From Chromobotia macracanthus (lineage: Eukaryota > Chordata > Actinopteri > Cypriniformes > Botiidae), in NCBI GenBank assembly GCA_036877525.1, contig JAZGTH010000015.1, positions 9,868,501 to 9,932,500 of the forward strand: a stretch of DNA of 64,000 nucleotides, in the 5' to 3' direction. Of this stretch, positions 12,964 through 27,900 are shown piece after piece. The notes under the pieces were generated by a model. It was not told the origin of the DNA. It saw nothing but the letters and a program-made list of their open reading frames with translations, and did not search any database. Made by a program: the position numbers and the translations under genes. Each line of letters starts with the position of its first letter. Position 1 is the first letter of the stretch.

Positions 12964-15900
12964 CCGTGCCTCAACAAACACCAACCAGATAAATAGAAAA
13001 GTCACCGCTCATTTGCCATGTAAAGCTGTTCGGCTGTTAAACAGTGGTGTTAGCTAATGGAACCTGGCACCAGTGTGACGATCTCACTGTGGGAACCTGG
13101 CATACACACACATTTTCTCAGTCTCTCTCTCTGAGACATCACAAACCAAAGAGGATTTAAACAGCAATCAAACAAACCATCCAGTTGATAAACAAAACAC
13201 TGTGTGAGATAGTGTGTTTACGTGTGTGTGTTTGAAGAAGGCAGGAAAGAGGGTGTATAAATGACAATTAAAGAATTAGTTCTTGGACAAGCACATCTGA
13301 ATCAGATGCGTTCCACACAAACACTGCAAATCCACAGCAGCTTATCCTCTTCAGTGCGGGAATGGACACATTCGTACCTTTTCACAAAAACACGTGGCAA
13401 CTGCTTTTGGAAGTATGCCTGCTTATGCGTTTCTCTCATTTGATTTTTTGTTGAACAACTGGTGCCACAACTGGTGCCATGATAACAGAAAATGTATACA
13501 AACATCTTTTTTCAAATGAAATTCCATTTGCCACCTGCTTTCTGTGGGCGGTAATTGCGCAAGGTTAATTGCTGCAGGCAAATAGCGCAAAATTGTGTGA
13601 ATAAAGCGCAATCTGTAATGAGTGTAATTGACACTGAAAGCAGTGATGAAACTATAACAATTACTTAATTTATTTGGCACAGCACTATTTTTAAAGCATT
13701 TAGCACATTGTTTAACTGGACTGTGAGTAGTTAGTGAACAGCGCACAGTTTTTTGTGCTTAAAAAATGACTGTGTAGTACATTCACTCCAGAATCTGAAG
13801 CATATACACTCAAAAGCACACGCAATGTCTCTGTTTTCGTTTTTCTCTGACACACACAGCATTTCTGTCATTCCCAAGACTAAGCTTGTGACACATGGCC
13901 ATTGTTTTTGCATCAATAGAGTGCTATGATCTCCTTTAAATCAGGAAACAGCCTGATAGCAGCCAGAGCACAAAGACAAATTACACTAAATTTGGATTAC
14001 ACTAAAGGGAGTTGGAAAGATGGTGTTGCAGCAGTACAGTCTAATGAATGAAGTCTTGTTAAATATTCATAAAAAAGACTTTAATCTCCCAAAGGCTTTA
14101 ATCCCCCCACCCCAACAGTCTAAAAACAGTTATATACAATCCCCTGATTTTAGCTCATCTTTGATAACACAGAACCTTCAGGCCCTCACCATCGCCCACC
14201 AGCTGCAGTAAGGCCAGATCCAGAGGGCGTTTCCAACGGGAGTTCTTGATTAGGGCGATGCCGTAGCCCGTCGTGGCGAATACTTTCCCCGAGCCAATGG
14301 TCATTACCTTACAGCCTTCATCTTTACGAGCCATGTAGTTCAACACAGCTGCATCGTAGATTAAGGCATCCAGCTTGCTGAAAAGAAAGAACAGAACAGA
14401 CAGAACGTTTGAGATGTGGAGGGAGGTGACAGACAGAAAGAGAGCAGAGTGAGAAGTTGTAGCGTGGAGGCATTATATTATCACTTTTGCTTAAACTGGA
14501 TAAGGAAATGACAGGCTCAGGAAAGCCACGGTGTGGATTAACAACTCATGATAAATAAAGGAAGAGAGGAAGTGTGGGAGGAGGAATAAAACATGCAAAC
14601 ACATCATACGGGAACTCCTGTTTGCAAAAGCTACGCAGGGTTGGGAGGTGTAAGAAAGAGCAAGATGTTAGATAACATGTTGGAAAAATGGGAAAACTAA
14701 TCAGAAACTATAATTGTGTACAATTGGTATGAAAATAAAACCTAAATAGAATTACAGAAAAAAACTTTAGTTTTCATATTTTTAATCAATTCTGGGTTCT
14801 CTGATTTCATTAACTTCCCAAGCCTGACTTCTACAATCAGTGTAGTGCTCTCTGCCTCTCTCTAACAAAACACCCCCACCTAATTAGACAAGAACCAGGA
14901 GACTGACAGACATGTAAAACAACCACAGTGAGTTTTTTTTTGATGTTTAGGGGTGGTTAAATCTGAAATTGATGACATCACAATAATACTTATACCATCG
15001 TGGACTCTTGCTCTATAAATAAAAACAATGCCCAATTAGATAGGAAGCGGGGTTTGTGTAACAAATCACAGTATGTTTACTGTAGGTGATGTTTAGGGGC
15101 AGGTACCTCTGAAAGTAATGACATCACAATAATAAACTGCCATTAAGCAAGTGCTAACTCTTACTCAATAAAACAGCTTTAAACAACACACATAAATTGG
15201 TGTATTTAAAAGAATCAGATCTCACAGACTTCGGCAAAATCATAAATGCCTTAGTAATCAGTAATGGTATAAATAATTAAATTATTTATAGAAATAATGT
15301 TACATTTACAGACTGTGGGTTATAACAATGTTATATAAACATAATAACTACACTGAAACTAAATAAGACACAAACTAGAAATGTATGTGTATGTATGTAT
15401 GTATGTATGTATGTATGTATGTACGTACGTATGTATGTATGTTGCTGCTTGGGAAAAGAATAAAGGATGTGATGGAGAGAGAGATGATGAGTTTGATTAA
15501 GAAACTCAGCACTGACCCGGTCTTCAGGTGGGAGATGGCGTCCTCCACACTCTTCTGGTTGTATTTGATCATGTACTGGTGCATGTCTGGATAGTTACTG
15601 CGGATGTTTTTCTCGGTACTTCCGTTAGGAACCGTTCCGAATTTCAGAGGGGGGTACTGCTCTGTCGGGTGCTGGAACTGAGAGGATGAAAGACTGACTG
15701 AAATTAATGCTGCGTTTGTTTTTATGAGAAGTGGTAATTAGTGAGCAAACAATATAGCAGCAATTCATTGTAAGACTAAACCTGAATGACATGAAATATA
15801 TAAAAGTGAATGTGGTTCAGAAACCGGTCTAAAGCTACTGCAGCTGTCAAAACTGAATATAATACATCATAAACAGTGAACAACATAGAAAGCAGCAATG

Positions 15901-18900
15901 CCGAGATGCACACTGTGTTCCTTCTGCTTTTAACAAAAGAGAACAACAGTGAAACAGATGGGAAAACTATTTACATTTAAAAAAGATTACAAAATGAGCA
16001 GGAGACAAACAGAACAAACAAAAGACACCTCAAGTTAAATTGCTTTAATTGAGGGGATTTGTTGTAGCAGGTTTTGTAACAATGCCACAAAACACAAAGT
16101 GACACACATAAGTTATATTGTGGTACACAGAGGTACATTCAGTTGACATAATACAACACAGTACAACACTCAGTCTTATATAGTATGTCTGCTTGTGTGT
16201 GTTTTCTCAAGTGTCCTTTCATATTAATCAAGGTCAACACTAAAGAGTCATGGGCAAAGGAAGATTTCCATGTCAGAAATCCCAAATTACTGAACAGCAC
16301 ACAAATCCACTGTAGACGAGTGCTGACAACCTGCTCAGATCTCTTTAACACTGCAGACTGTATTCAAACGCAAGCACAAGGAAAGACACACAAGACACAT
16401 CAATACTATATCCTCTGGCTGCTAGCAGAGGATTGAGTATAAATTTTCCTTATTGTTCTTGTCAGCTTTGATAAGGTCTTTTATTACTGATATGCTGCTT
16501 GTCATGTAAAACAGGAGTTAAGGAGACACCAGCCTGTTACATAATTGTGTAAAAATCTGTATCCATTTCTAAAGTTCATGTTTATTATAATTTTAACCGC
16601 CACCTGTTTTTTTTGGCAAACTAAGTGCCATTGTCACTAATAGGACTCTGAAAGCATCCCGTTTCTCAACAGACAAACAAAGATACAGATTTTTCATGCT
16701 GTTCCATTCACTTAGTTACCAATTGAAACTGCTGTCAATCTAAAGTTTTTCAATAACGCTTCAGTCTCAGTGGTCATAAAGAGTATAGATTTTAGAATCA
16801 ATGTCAACACAACATTCTGAATTATGAAAACACTGTCCATCTACGGCCACTAATAAACACATGCTAATTCTGCATCGAGCTCTAAATAATATTTATGGCT
16901 TTACCTTTTTATCGCTGAGGCCAGACACAGTGTCAATGTATTCCTCTTGGATCATGAAGGCAGCCAGGTTGGCAGTGTAGCTAGCCAGGAAGATGACAGC
17001 AAAGAAAGCCCAGACAAGAACCATGATCTTACTGGTGGTTCCTTTGGGGTTCTCTACTGGAACAGAGTTATTAAAAACCAGAGCCCAAAGAAGCCAGATT
17101 GACTTCCCTATTGTGAATTTAGAACCCCCGGCCTCTGACAGAGAAAAAGCAGGTGAAACAGAAAGAAAAAAGAATGAACTTTTAAGCACTTTACCAAAGT
17201 GTTTTGCGATTTGTATCACCAGCTAAACAGTATTACTGTATCCTTACAAAGCATTTTATTTTAAATTCTTATTTTTCCTGTTGTTACCTGACAGAAAGGA
17301 TCTGTCAACTCTATTTAACTGTAGATTCCACCAAAATCTACCAAAGAAGTAAAAACACTTACTTAACATGAAAGAATAAAAGAAAGCAAGAACGAAAAGA
17401 AAGCAAGAACGAAAAGAAAGCAAGAATGAAAAGAAAGCAAGAATGAATGAATGAAAAGAACAGAAATATTAAGAACAAAAAGAAAAGCAATAAAAAAGGA
17501 AAAAAGAAAAAGAATAAAGAACAAAAAGAGAAAAAAAGAGAAAAATAGAAAACAAAATGAAAAGACAGAAAAAAGAAAGACAGAAAGCTAACCTTAAGGC
17601 TCTCAAAAGTGTGATTAACAGAATTTCTACATTCCTGTGCAGATGATTAAGTGAGAAGGGGTGTTTGTGCCAGAGGACGATGAAGAGAACAAGTAACGGA
17701 GGGAGAGGAATACAGAGCACAGGAGAAGTCTGCAGTCCTTTATTATACATGAGTATGGGAGAAAATGCCTGCACCACAGAAATTATACCACACCTAGCCC
17801 AATAAAGAGCAGAGGTGAGCTGAACTATTAGCACTTCTGAATAAACTCACCAACAAAACAACTGCGCGTATTTATCTTCTTTAAGCAATGCTGGAGTCTA
17901 CTAAAATTTGACCTTATTAAAAGGTTATGTGGATGGAGTCAAAGAACAGCAGACTCACTCTTGCCGCTCTGAAGGCTGCGGTTGTACCCCACAGGACTGA
18001 AGAACTCGAAGATGAAAACGGTGACCGCCACCACAGTTAGGCACATAACAAACATCATCACCCACACAGCAGGGCTGTAGGGCTCTGAGAGAAGACAGAG
18101 AGAGGGAAGACGGGGAGATATCAACAACATTTTTTCTACTTAGCTTGTGTTCATCGCAGACCGGAGATAACATACATTCCAGGAGTGAAGCAACTATTGT
18201 ATTATAACTGTAGGGAATATGTCTCTCCACTTTTAGAAATGGGAGATATTTTAAAGAGATTTATTTTGCTTTTGCTGTGGTATAAAAAAACAAATTGTAT
18301 CTAGCTACACAAACTGTCGCCTTTGAGATGAAGCAGGTGCCAATGGTAACTGCCTAAGCAGTGGCCTGAATGAACATAGAAACGGTCCAACTATGGCAGG
18401 AGCTCACCTACAACGTCCACCTTAGCAAGGACAAGAATCATATATGCAAATAATTATTCATAAAAATAAACTTTCTGAGAAAAGTTATCTAACAATTAAC
18501 AAAATATATTTATAATTGGCATAAACGTTTTAAACTTAATTATTCTACTTGTATGACAAAAACTTGTATGATGTTTCTAGAAAGTTTAGCCTAGGCTTTA
18601 GTTTTACGCTAGTTTTTACGCTCAAATGGTATTTTCCTTGAGTATCCATGGCAACTAGGAATTTAAAACCATCATACTGAAAAAGAGGATGATGGGATTT
18701 ATAATACATGCCCCTACTTTTTAGATCCTTCTGAAAATTGTAATTTGTATACTTTAAAATAAAATAATATTGATAAAGAATGTTGACATAGAGCTTCTTG
18801 CTGAAGTGTGATAAATAGTTTATTTTGAAAGGGAACTGTAAGTCTGATTGATGAGCTTTGAAATGATACACACCAATACCTGAAAAGTCATACATCATAA

Positions 18901-21900
18901 TCACATGCAGCAGAGACTGATTAAAGTCAAATGTGAAACATTGATGAGGCACAAACTCACCGAGAAAAGCAGAAGGAGAGACTGTTCCGTTACTGCGCGA
19001 GACCATGACACTGATGCCCGTCTCTACGAAGGGCACAGAGAAGTCCACAACCTCTGACCTTTCCTCGTTGATAGTGAGGGAGCCAATAGCCATGTCTGCT
19101 CGCTTGTACACAACCTAGTAAAAAATACAGGAAGATGAGGCAGGGACAGGATTGGTGGGGAAATGAAGTGAGCCGGACTTGAACTTGCATTGCCTACATG
19201 AGAACCAAAGCTCAATCATGAAAGTGCAGTTCCTCTACACTTTAAAGCATAAACAAAACTCACTGCATTTGATTACACACATCAAAAACCAGATGCTAAC
19301 AACAGAACCATCGACTGAGACTGGTTTACAGCATGGAACCAGCGTTTTGCCTGAATACAGGGACATATGCATTGTGTAACAGGTGGTTTATCTGCAAATT
19401 CAGAGAATCAGTCTCCATGTCTAATTAATATTCATTCCACATGCTGGTCGCATTCCAGTATCCATAAATTGCTGGGGCAGGTAGTGTACTAAGAAGCCTG
19501 CATACATAAACACTACAGGAGGCAGGTTATCCATTCTCTAGACGGTATCCCCACATACAGAGAGAAGCATGTCCAGGAATACCAAAAAGAATGGACAACA
19601 TTAACATCTTTACTTTCCAGTTGAGCTCTTTTTTCTCCTAGCATTCTGTTTTATATTCCTGACTGGTGTGAAAAGCTCATGATGCAGAGGAAAAAGATCT
19701 ATGGCGACGGTGCAGAGTTGAGTCATTGCCTGAAAACATGCAGGTTGCAGGCTTTTCCAAAGCTCTTTTGACAGCTTGAATGCTGCATTGATTCCAGAGA
19801 GATACACATGTGCCTGTGCATACATGTACTGTATATGAGTGCATGTATCTGTGTTGGATTCATGCAGGTAATCTCATTTCCTCTCTGCATCTGTGGCATA
19901 GCGATGGGTTTTGTGTCCTCTTGTAAAGTGACCCTGTGCTTTTGTTGGTCTGTGGAGACCGTGGAAAGAACATTGATGAAGTTGTTTTGTGGCGAGCATG
20001 CTGCAGCCACGGTCCTGCTGCAGGCCAGTGCAGGGGCACAGGGGAAATGTGGACCTGTCGTAGATAGCAGATCAAAGCCTCTCGCGCACTCACACGCTCA
20101 CAGCCTGAAAAAATAACCCTTAGCACTGCGCCTACAGGGGCTGCACTGACAGCTGATTGGCTAAGCATCAAAATATGCAGTGATGAGACCAGTAGCAAAA
20201 GAAGGAGACAGGAAGGGGAAAATACTGAGAAAGAGAGGGAGAGAATGGCATGCTCTGTTCCAAAATCTAGCAAGCTGCAGCATTTTAAATCATCACAGGC
20301 ACACTCCCAATGCAAACACTATTTCAAAAGGCCCTTAGACACCTCATTTTGCCAAAGTCAAAGGCAGTATCGCATATCTCCCTTGTGAATAGGACAAACA
20401 CAAAATGCATTGTGACAAACTGACATATTAAAACTGAAGAAATAAAACAGTGGAAGAAAGAGGAAATTTCTCAATTACAAATATACTTGTTCAATAGTGA
20501 CAAGTATTGAGTATGGATATATAACAGACTATAGCTTAACATTTTAATAAGAAATTATATTTAATTTTGTTCTGTTCATTGTGTGTAAGGAGCACTATTT
20601 GTATAACATCCTAAATTTTGTAGAGTGTCACAAATGAGTCACCTATGAGGTTCCTCAAGATGCAGTTAATTTGCTACTTTAGAAGGCATCTTCTAGTTCA
20701 TTATTTGGAACAAATCTATGGTTAAGAAAGACAGACACATACTGGGACAGAAGGAGAAAAACAGGATGGGGAAAATCAGGGAGCATTGGTGGAGAAAGAG
20801 AGAGAAAAACATTGAGAAACATTAAGACCAGAAGGGTAAAGATGAAGACGGAATGAGACAGTGAAAAGAGCTGTCTCCATTTCCTAGCAACTGTCTCGAA
20901 CAGGCATCACTAAGGGGTGTGAGCACCACAGCAGGGTCTCTTTCTCAAAACAACAACCTCCTGTCTGTCATACACACACACATTCACAGCTCGTTGTTGA
21001 CTGGTTTCAGGGCTCTGTCTTGGATATGTCTGCACACTTCTGTGTATGTGTGTCTGTGAACCATTATCCAAATCCCTGGGTGCTGTGTTAAAAGGGTTCT
21101 GAGTGTTTCTGTAGTCCTGGAGGCCGGCAGATACGGGTGGGAATTCAGTCATCAAACACGCCAACAAGTGACTTCTGTGTTACATCACACAACATGCTGG
21201 AATTACAGGTTCAAATGCTTTGTGTAGAGAAAGACCACATCACACACACACTTCCACACGCATTATCATACGCCAGAAGAAAATGCACACAACAGTTCAG
21301 TTTCAAAACCTAGTGAGCTGCCTAGAGAGGAAACAGCATAACAGGAAAACTCCCAGTGTAAGGGCCATCTAAAATGGTATGCAACTTTATATGACGCCAC
21401 TCTCGATAGCTGGCTTTGACCAAATTTTAAGGCAGCTTTACAGAATGCATTGCGACAGGCTCAGTAAGAAAATGCATCCAAAATTGTAGACGAGCAGAAA
21501 GAAATTTACATTTATGCACATGAGTAGCGTCAAAGTACATATTGTATCAGTGTGTGTGCTCCCTGGGAATTGAACCCATGACTAATGGGTTTCTAACACA
21601 CTGCTGTACCAACTGAGCTACAGGAACATCTAATTTACATTATAAACCTACTTATATTTCAGGTTCACTACATAAATAGAGTTGCTAATACTGCTAATAT
21701 AGTGCAGCACACTAAATCAGTTATGTATGAGGTTCTTAGAAGGAAGCTGCTTTTGTAGGCAGTAGACACCTCAGCAGGGTTTGGAACAGAGCTCTCATGT
21801 TCACAACAGGGACTTTAAGCAACAGCTGTTGACAGAACTTCGACAGCATTCTGGCACAACTTTACACAACTTTAAATGCTACATTGTGACATTGTACTGT

Positions 21901-24900
21901 AACGGACTACGGCGGAAGAATAGTTTGTTTGCCATACTCATTATTTCATGACAATAACTAAGTAAATGTTTTGTTTTATGGTATGTGACAATTTGTGTCA
22001 GTATATGATTCTACCATTAGTCACTTAAAGTAATCTGGATTGGTATGTTTTTATCTTAAAGATTTTTCAGTTAGTACAAAAATATGTCCGCTGTTGCCAG
22101 CATTGCCCCAACATTAATGTTAGAAATGAAGTGATTAAAGGTAAGTACTGTTTATATGGTAAATCTAGGTTTTTACACTTAGCATAAGCATCATACAACA
22201 ATAGAAATTATTCTTCTAACAGTATATTATCATTTAATGGCAAAAGCAACCCTTCACTTGGTTTTTTAAATGACATTTTTGTATTTTAGTGAATGACTGA
22301 ATGCCTCAACATGTCATTATGTTTATGGTTGCTTTCTTGTTAATGGTTTGCGTTCTTGGCTATGGCGGTTTAGCCATTTAGGTGTAGCCGTTCCATTCGC
22401 AGCTGTTTCTTAAACTCTCAATTGTTTTTACACTGCAACTTCTTTAAACACACACTGCACCAATATATCATCTATCCCATAATCCTAGTGCCTGATCATC
22501 ATGAGCACTAATACCAAAGAGAATAGCAGTCTTGCCTTTAATTTGTAGTCCTGTCCCTACCTAATGCCTGTAGTTACATATGCAAGTGCAGTAGTATTTT
22601 CAGTGATATTGCTGACAGTGCATCCAGGGCACTTGCTCATCAGTGCTGTGAATAAAGGAGGTGATGGGAATACAACAAACATGTCCCCTTTAAAGATGCA
22701 TAAAGCCTCGCTCACCTCTCCCACCATTCCGTTCCAAACTCCATCGATCTTTTTCCCATGTTTACCATTGGTCACCAAGTAAAGATCATAGGTGAAGCCC
22801 ACAATTCTAGCTAATCGCTTAAGGATGTCAATGCAGAATCCCTTGCAGCACTGTTTTACGGGTGCTACACCTTCCTGAAGTGCACTGTAATCAGAAAGAG
22901 AGAATGTTAAATTAGCATTAAAGACCCCATAAAATCTCTTAACAAGTTTTCTGTTCTTTGTTGATATAGTTTCTGTTGAATTTGGATGTTTGGGGTTGAT
23001 GTCCTAAATAGTTTGTCCTTATTTTTAATAGCCAATAAGCTTTAGTTTTTAACACATCCACAAATCTGGTATAAGGGGAGGGACATTAATTCTTCACAGC
23101 ATTTACTGGGCAAAAATCTGTTGTACATGAATCATCAGTATATTTGTTTATACAGAAGTAAAGCACTGTAAACTTTAAATGCATATGTCTGCTTAAGGAC
23201 TGCTAAATACTAGTACACTAGCATATAGATGGGTTAAAGCTAGTAAACATGGTCTAAAAGTCACAAAACTCCAATTTATATAAATCATATAAAAAGATTC
23301 TGTCTATGATGTTAGTAAACACAATTCAAGAGAAGCTGTGTTACCAATTTGACAGAGTTGTAAAGGGGAAATAAAAGGAAAGACTAAAAGAAATGGGAAA
23401 AGACAAAGTGGCCTGAGTTGTATTTTGTTCTGGTATGTTTGAGTGATATAACTGAGGATGATGTAATGAGACACACAGACTTCCACATGAGTAGTGTAAA
23501 AAGCAAGTGAAGCAGCACCCATAGAGGCATGTGTACATAGCAAGAGCTTGTGCTGACTGACAAGCAACATGATGGCTAACCATAAGCAGAGTTGCCAGAA
23601 GGCAGACAAAATGAGAGGCAGAGGTAGAGTGAGTGAGAGTGAGTGAGGAAACGAGTGATCGATTGCAAAACTAAGATAGGTGAGTCTAGCCCCTGGAACT
23701 TTAGTGTGATACCTTGAAAAAAAGTGAGAGACACAGAGATAAAGACAAAATTGAAAGAATGTGACAAATGACTTGGGAACAGTTGGCCAGATTCTGTGAA
23801 GGAAGGGAAACAGGTCCTTCTTATGGCCTCTCTCAATGAAAGTTTATACACCTTCAAAGGGGGGTTGAGACTCCAGTTCCTGCCCTGTCAATTCCGTGAT
23901 ATTAGGTCTGTCAATTGTTTACAAATTTTAACTGAATTAATGACGTGACAAATAATTACCTGCATATTAATTATTGATGAATACCCCAAATTAAGATCAT
24001 TTTAAGACATTATATTATTACTATATAAAGCTACGAATGGATTCATTTGATTAGAATGATTACAAATCAATGTATTGTTTGTGCTATTGACGCAATACTA
24101 AAGCCAGTGTAAAAGTAGTTTGACTGTAGACTTGCAAAACATGAAGGGGCATTTTGAGCTGCTCCAAGGTAGGAAAATCCCTTATTACTGAATTAACAAA
24201 AGTCAGGGGACAAAATGAATATTTTTTTAATTAATTGTGTTAAATTAATAGGCTGACAGCCCTAATTTGAACCCCCTACATGACACTTGGTTTCTTAAAT
24301 CCCACTGGAACAAATCTTTTTTTATCCATATGAAAGATTCATGAGAAAGGGCAGTGACGGTATGATCAGTACTAACGTGGCATTAAGAGGCCTCCGGCAT
24401 GGAACAGAGTCCCTGATGCAGGTTCCAGATGCAGGGTCTGCCAGCTCCACGATAACAAAAGGACGCTCCTCCAGGGTCACGACCCTCAGGTGCTGGGCAT
24501 CGTCAGGCGGCTGAAGAAAGGGACCGTAGCGAGACCAAGCAGGGTATCTCAGACGCAACACCCCATTCTCCCACCATCCTACCTAAGACCACACACAACA
24601 TGTGGCCGAGGGTCAGAGGCTGATGTGTGTCAAATAAATTGAAATATTAACAAAAAAAGACCATGATGTATAAACATGACAACCTGTCATAAATAAAACT
24701 GACACTGAAGTCAGAGGTCAAATCCTTTTCAGCCATTTCACACAGTTCCAAAGGAGTCATTGAGGCTGGATTACAGATAGGAATGGCTTTTCTCACTGAA
24801 TAATCTTATAAAGTGGAAAAGGATGGTGAAAAATGAAAGACTATCTCTTCTATGTTTCTCTGTGAGCTTACAGCTGAGGGCTCTCTAAAACAGTCTTGTG

Positions 24901-27900
24901 CCCTTTTAACTCACTGGGGAATGAGTAGATTTTTCTTTACGAAGACTAAGCTAAGACTGGCTAAGTGACGGACCACAGAGGGAAAGGTTATGAGTCTGAG
25001 AAAAACAGACATGGGGTAAAACATGTCAAGCCAAGCTACAGCAGTATAACCGAGCTCATAATTATACAAAGAAAACTAAGACCTGTAGCACTGTATATAT
25101 CAGAGAAAGTGTAATTCATACATGTTGTGTCACTTAAAAAAACTGAGACAAAGTTGTCAGGTTATTTCATCTCTTCACAAATTACAAATGTGTTTGTGTG
25201 ACTAGTATAATTGACATTTAGATTTGTTTAGCAGACTTATATCCACAAGAGATAAAGCAAAAACAAGCAATTCATGATAGGGAGTATAAATACTGTTCAA
25301 CTTTAAGGGACAGATCACCTGAAAAAGAAAATTCTGTCATTATTGACTGATAACACATTTGTGATGAACAAATCAAACCCAAATAAGGTAAGGTCAATAA
25401 CGTCAATAACGTCAATAAGGTCAATAACATCAATAAGGTCAATAACATCAATAAGGTCAATAACGTCAATAACGTCAACCATCACTGCTTCACTGAGGTG
25501 AGGATTAAATTTAATATAGCACACAAGTCACACAGACTATTTCTATAGTACTTTTATAGTGTGTTGACAGTTGAACTGTCATTGTATGGATAAAAACATT
25601 TGTAAAATCCTTTTCATTTTGTGGTGTATTTTGCAGAAAAAAACAGCTTACAGGTTTAAAATGACAGATTTGGGTTTTTTGGGGGCTAACTATTTCTTTA
25701 CAACCTCTCTGCAGTTTGTGAGCAGCATACACTCAAACTTCACATATCCCTACCCTCAGACTTTACTAGTAGCACTGAGCTGTAGGACCCTCACTGACAC
25801 ACCAGCAGAGAGTGGCAGCTATCAGCACCAAAGCAGCCCTCAAGAGCCATTCACAAGCCACAGATACAGTAAAAGATGCTCGGCTCTCAGAAAAATTGTT
25901 AAAGTGTCTGTGGCAGGCAGAGAATAAATATACTTCACATACACTGTGTGTGCATGACTCTAATATATCAGCCAGTGGCTGCTGCTAGAAGAGTTTACAT
26001 ATTAGCCCAGGATCAGAGCAGAGGCATCTAATTGAAAGGAATAGAGCAGGAAATGGCAGCAGTCAGCACGTGAATTCCTGCAAGCACTGGTCTCGCTGCG
26101 CTAGTTATCCCACTTCTGTCTGTTCTGCTACAAAGGACCTGAAATCAAACCCATCCGGGGCAGATCATTGGAAATTAGAAAAAAGAAAATGATTCCACGA
26201 CATCACCTGGTCCCTGTCTCATTCTCTGTTCATCAATCTGTCTGCTTAGGTCTCTCTGACTGTCCATTTGTCTCCCTGTTCATCTGCCTCCCCTGCCTCT
26301 CAAACATCCACCTTTACAGTCTGTTAACCCAAAATCCATTTCCTGTGAGTGGCTCCCGGAGGCTGCAAGCCTCACAGGGCAGCAGTGGAAGGGAACAGGA
26401 AGGGAATGTTGAATTTCTTGGCTTATGTGAACATCCGACAGACAGCGTCAGCCCGCAATCCACCACAGAAAAAGACCCAGCCACATCCACACAGGTGACA
26501 TTCTCTTGTATTAAGGATGTCTGAACAGCTTTATAAAAAATGCATGGCATGTCAGAAAGTAGAACAGCCGGGCAAGGTAAGTGTGAGTGTGTATACAAGT
26601 GGGTTTTTGATACTGCTTGAGGGATATAAATGCTAATGATGTACAGTGTTTAGTGTCATGCCCTTATAATAATCCTTAATGTGTTGAAACGTGCTGTTGG
26701 GCTTCTTTTCTTTCTCACTCGTCTCTGAATACTCTCTCTCTCTCTCTCCACTGATCTTTTTCATTTTTTTCCAGAACATTTCTGACTATCTCCCACCTTT
26801 TTAACCATCTGAAATGCATTCAGTTTCCACAGCCAATCGTTGTCAATGGCAGCCAGACATCTTAACTCTTTACTGCATCGGTATTTGGCCCGACAAAACG
26901 CCCGAAATAGGAGCATGCGTTGAAGCATGTTTGAAGAAGCAGGAATCCTGCGGCGCATTACAAAGAGCCGGTGTAGCAGAGATCTGGGCACAAGCTGAGG
27001 GGGCAGAGCCTCACGCAGGCAGAGGTAGAGCAGGGCCCTGATCAAACACCAACCCCCCAGGGAGGGATAATACTTTCACAGGGTGAAATGCAAACACACT
27101 ACCGTGACACCCCCATGCCTGTAAATGTCGCTCTCAGAGCCAGCTAGAGCGAGGATGAAACCAGTCGCTTTTACCCTGTGCGATTTTTGCAAATCCACTG
27201 GCAGGTTTTCACAGCATAAACACACATGGACACATTCTGGCAGGTACAAAAGAGAAATTCACTTGGCATTTCATTTTTTGTAACGTCTCCTTGTGATATA
27301 TATCGATTTGTAAGAACCTTGTGGACTAACAGTGTCAGAAGTACCAGTACTTTACACAAAGTCAATACAAAAAACGTATGCCGACTCAATTTGTTATCCA
27401 ACTGCTGTCAGACTGACGGCGGCTGCTGTCGAATGCCCGCATAAGCTTGTGTTGCGCAGTAATGTGACTGAACACTTGAGCGATCAAATGCATTCCTTGG
27501 TCAAAATGCCCACCTTGGCAAGGTATTACTGTTAACACAAAAATCAAAACATGATTGTAAACAGGTGGGACACAAAAATACATGTCAAAATGGTCTAAGC
27601 ATTCAGCCTTGCAGTGTAAATCCAAAGACTTTTGTTAAAATAGTAGTAATTTGGTTTTTTACTGTTTATTTGTATAATTATTTTAAAAAGTTGTTTAAAA
27701 CTTGAAGCTGTAGTAATGAGTTAACTGAGAAATAAAGTTTACAAATCATTGTTTCGATTTGAATTGCGAATATTTATATAAAAACAATCAGGTGCAAAAA
27801 TGCATTACGGCCATATAAAGTATACATCACTGCAAGCTAATATCCAGCCTATTGTGAATGTATATTCCCCCTATACAACAGTTCAACTAAATTTAAATAA

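Larger units (their letters stand above)
9232..14189 (-). other. grin2d intron 12
   Basis: 4958 bp, GT-AG. It contains a Tc1-like fragment (9497-9800), a poly-A/(TA)n microsatellite (12882-12959) and one copy of a dispersed repeat shared with intron 5 (13525-13740). The remainder is AT-rich, with no gene seen. Confidence 0.8.
14378..15516 (-). other. grin2d intron 11
   Basis: 1139 bp, GT-AG. It contains a diverged tandem duplication (14877-15178) and a GTAT-type microsatellite (15381-15442); otherwise no feature seen. Confidence 0.85.

Noticed and set aside
18545..18960. Extension of grin2d exon 8 to a 188-codon frame
   Set aside because: Receptor similarity stops at the CTCG|GTGAGT donor, and exon 9 joins in frame from there.
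21550..21628. Functional tRNA gene on the minus strand
   Set aside because: Boxes A and B are present, but the sequence continues into a SINE body and tail and lacks a clean cloverleaf and terminator.
25392..25480. CRISPR-like array of short repeats
   Set aside because: Units are directly adjacent without spacers, inside a eukaryotic repeat element; it is a minisatellite.
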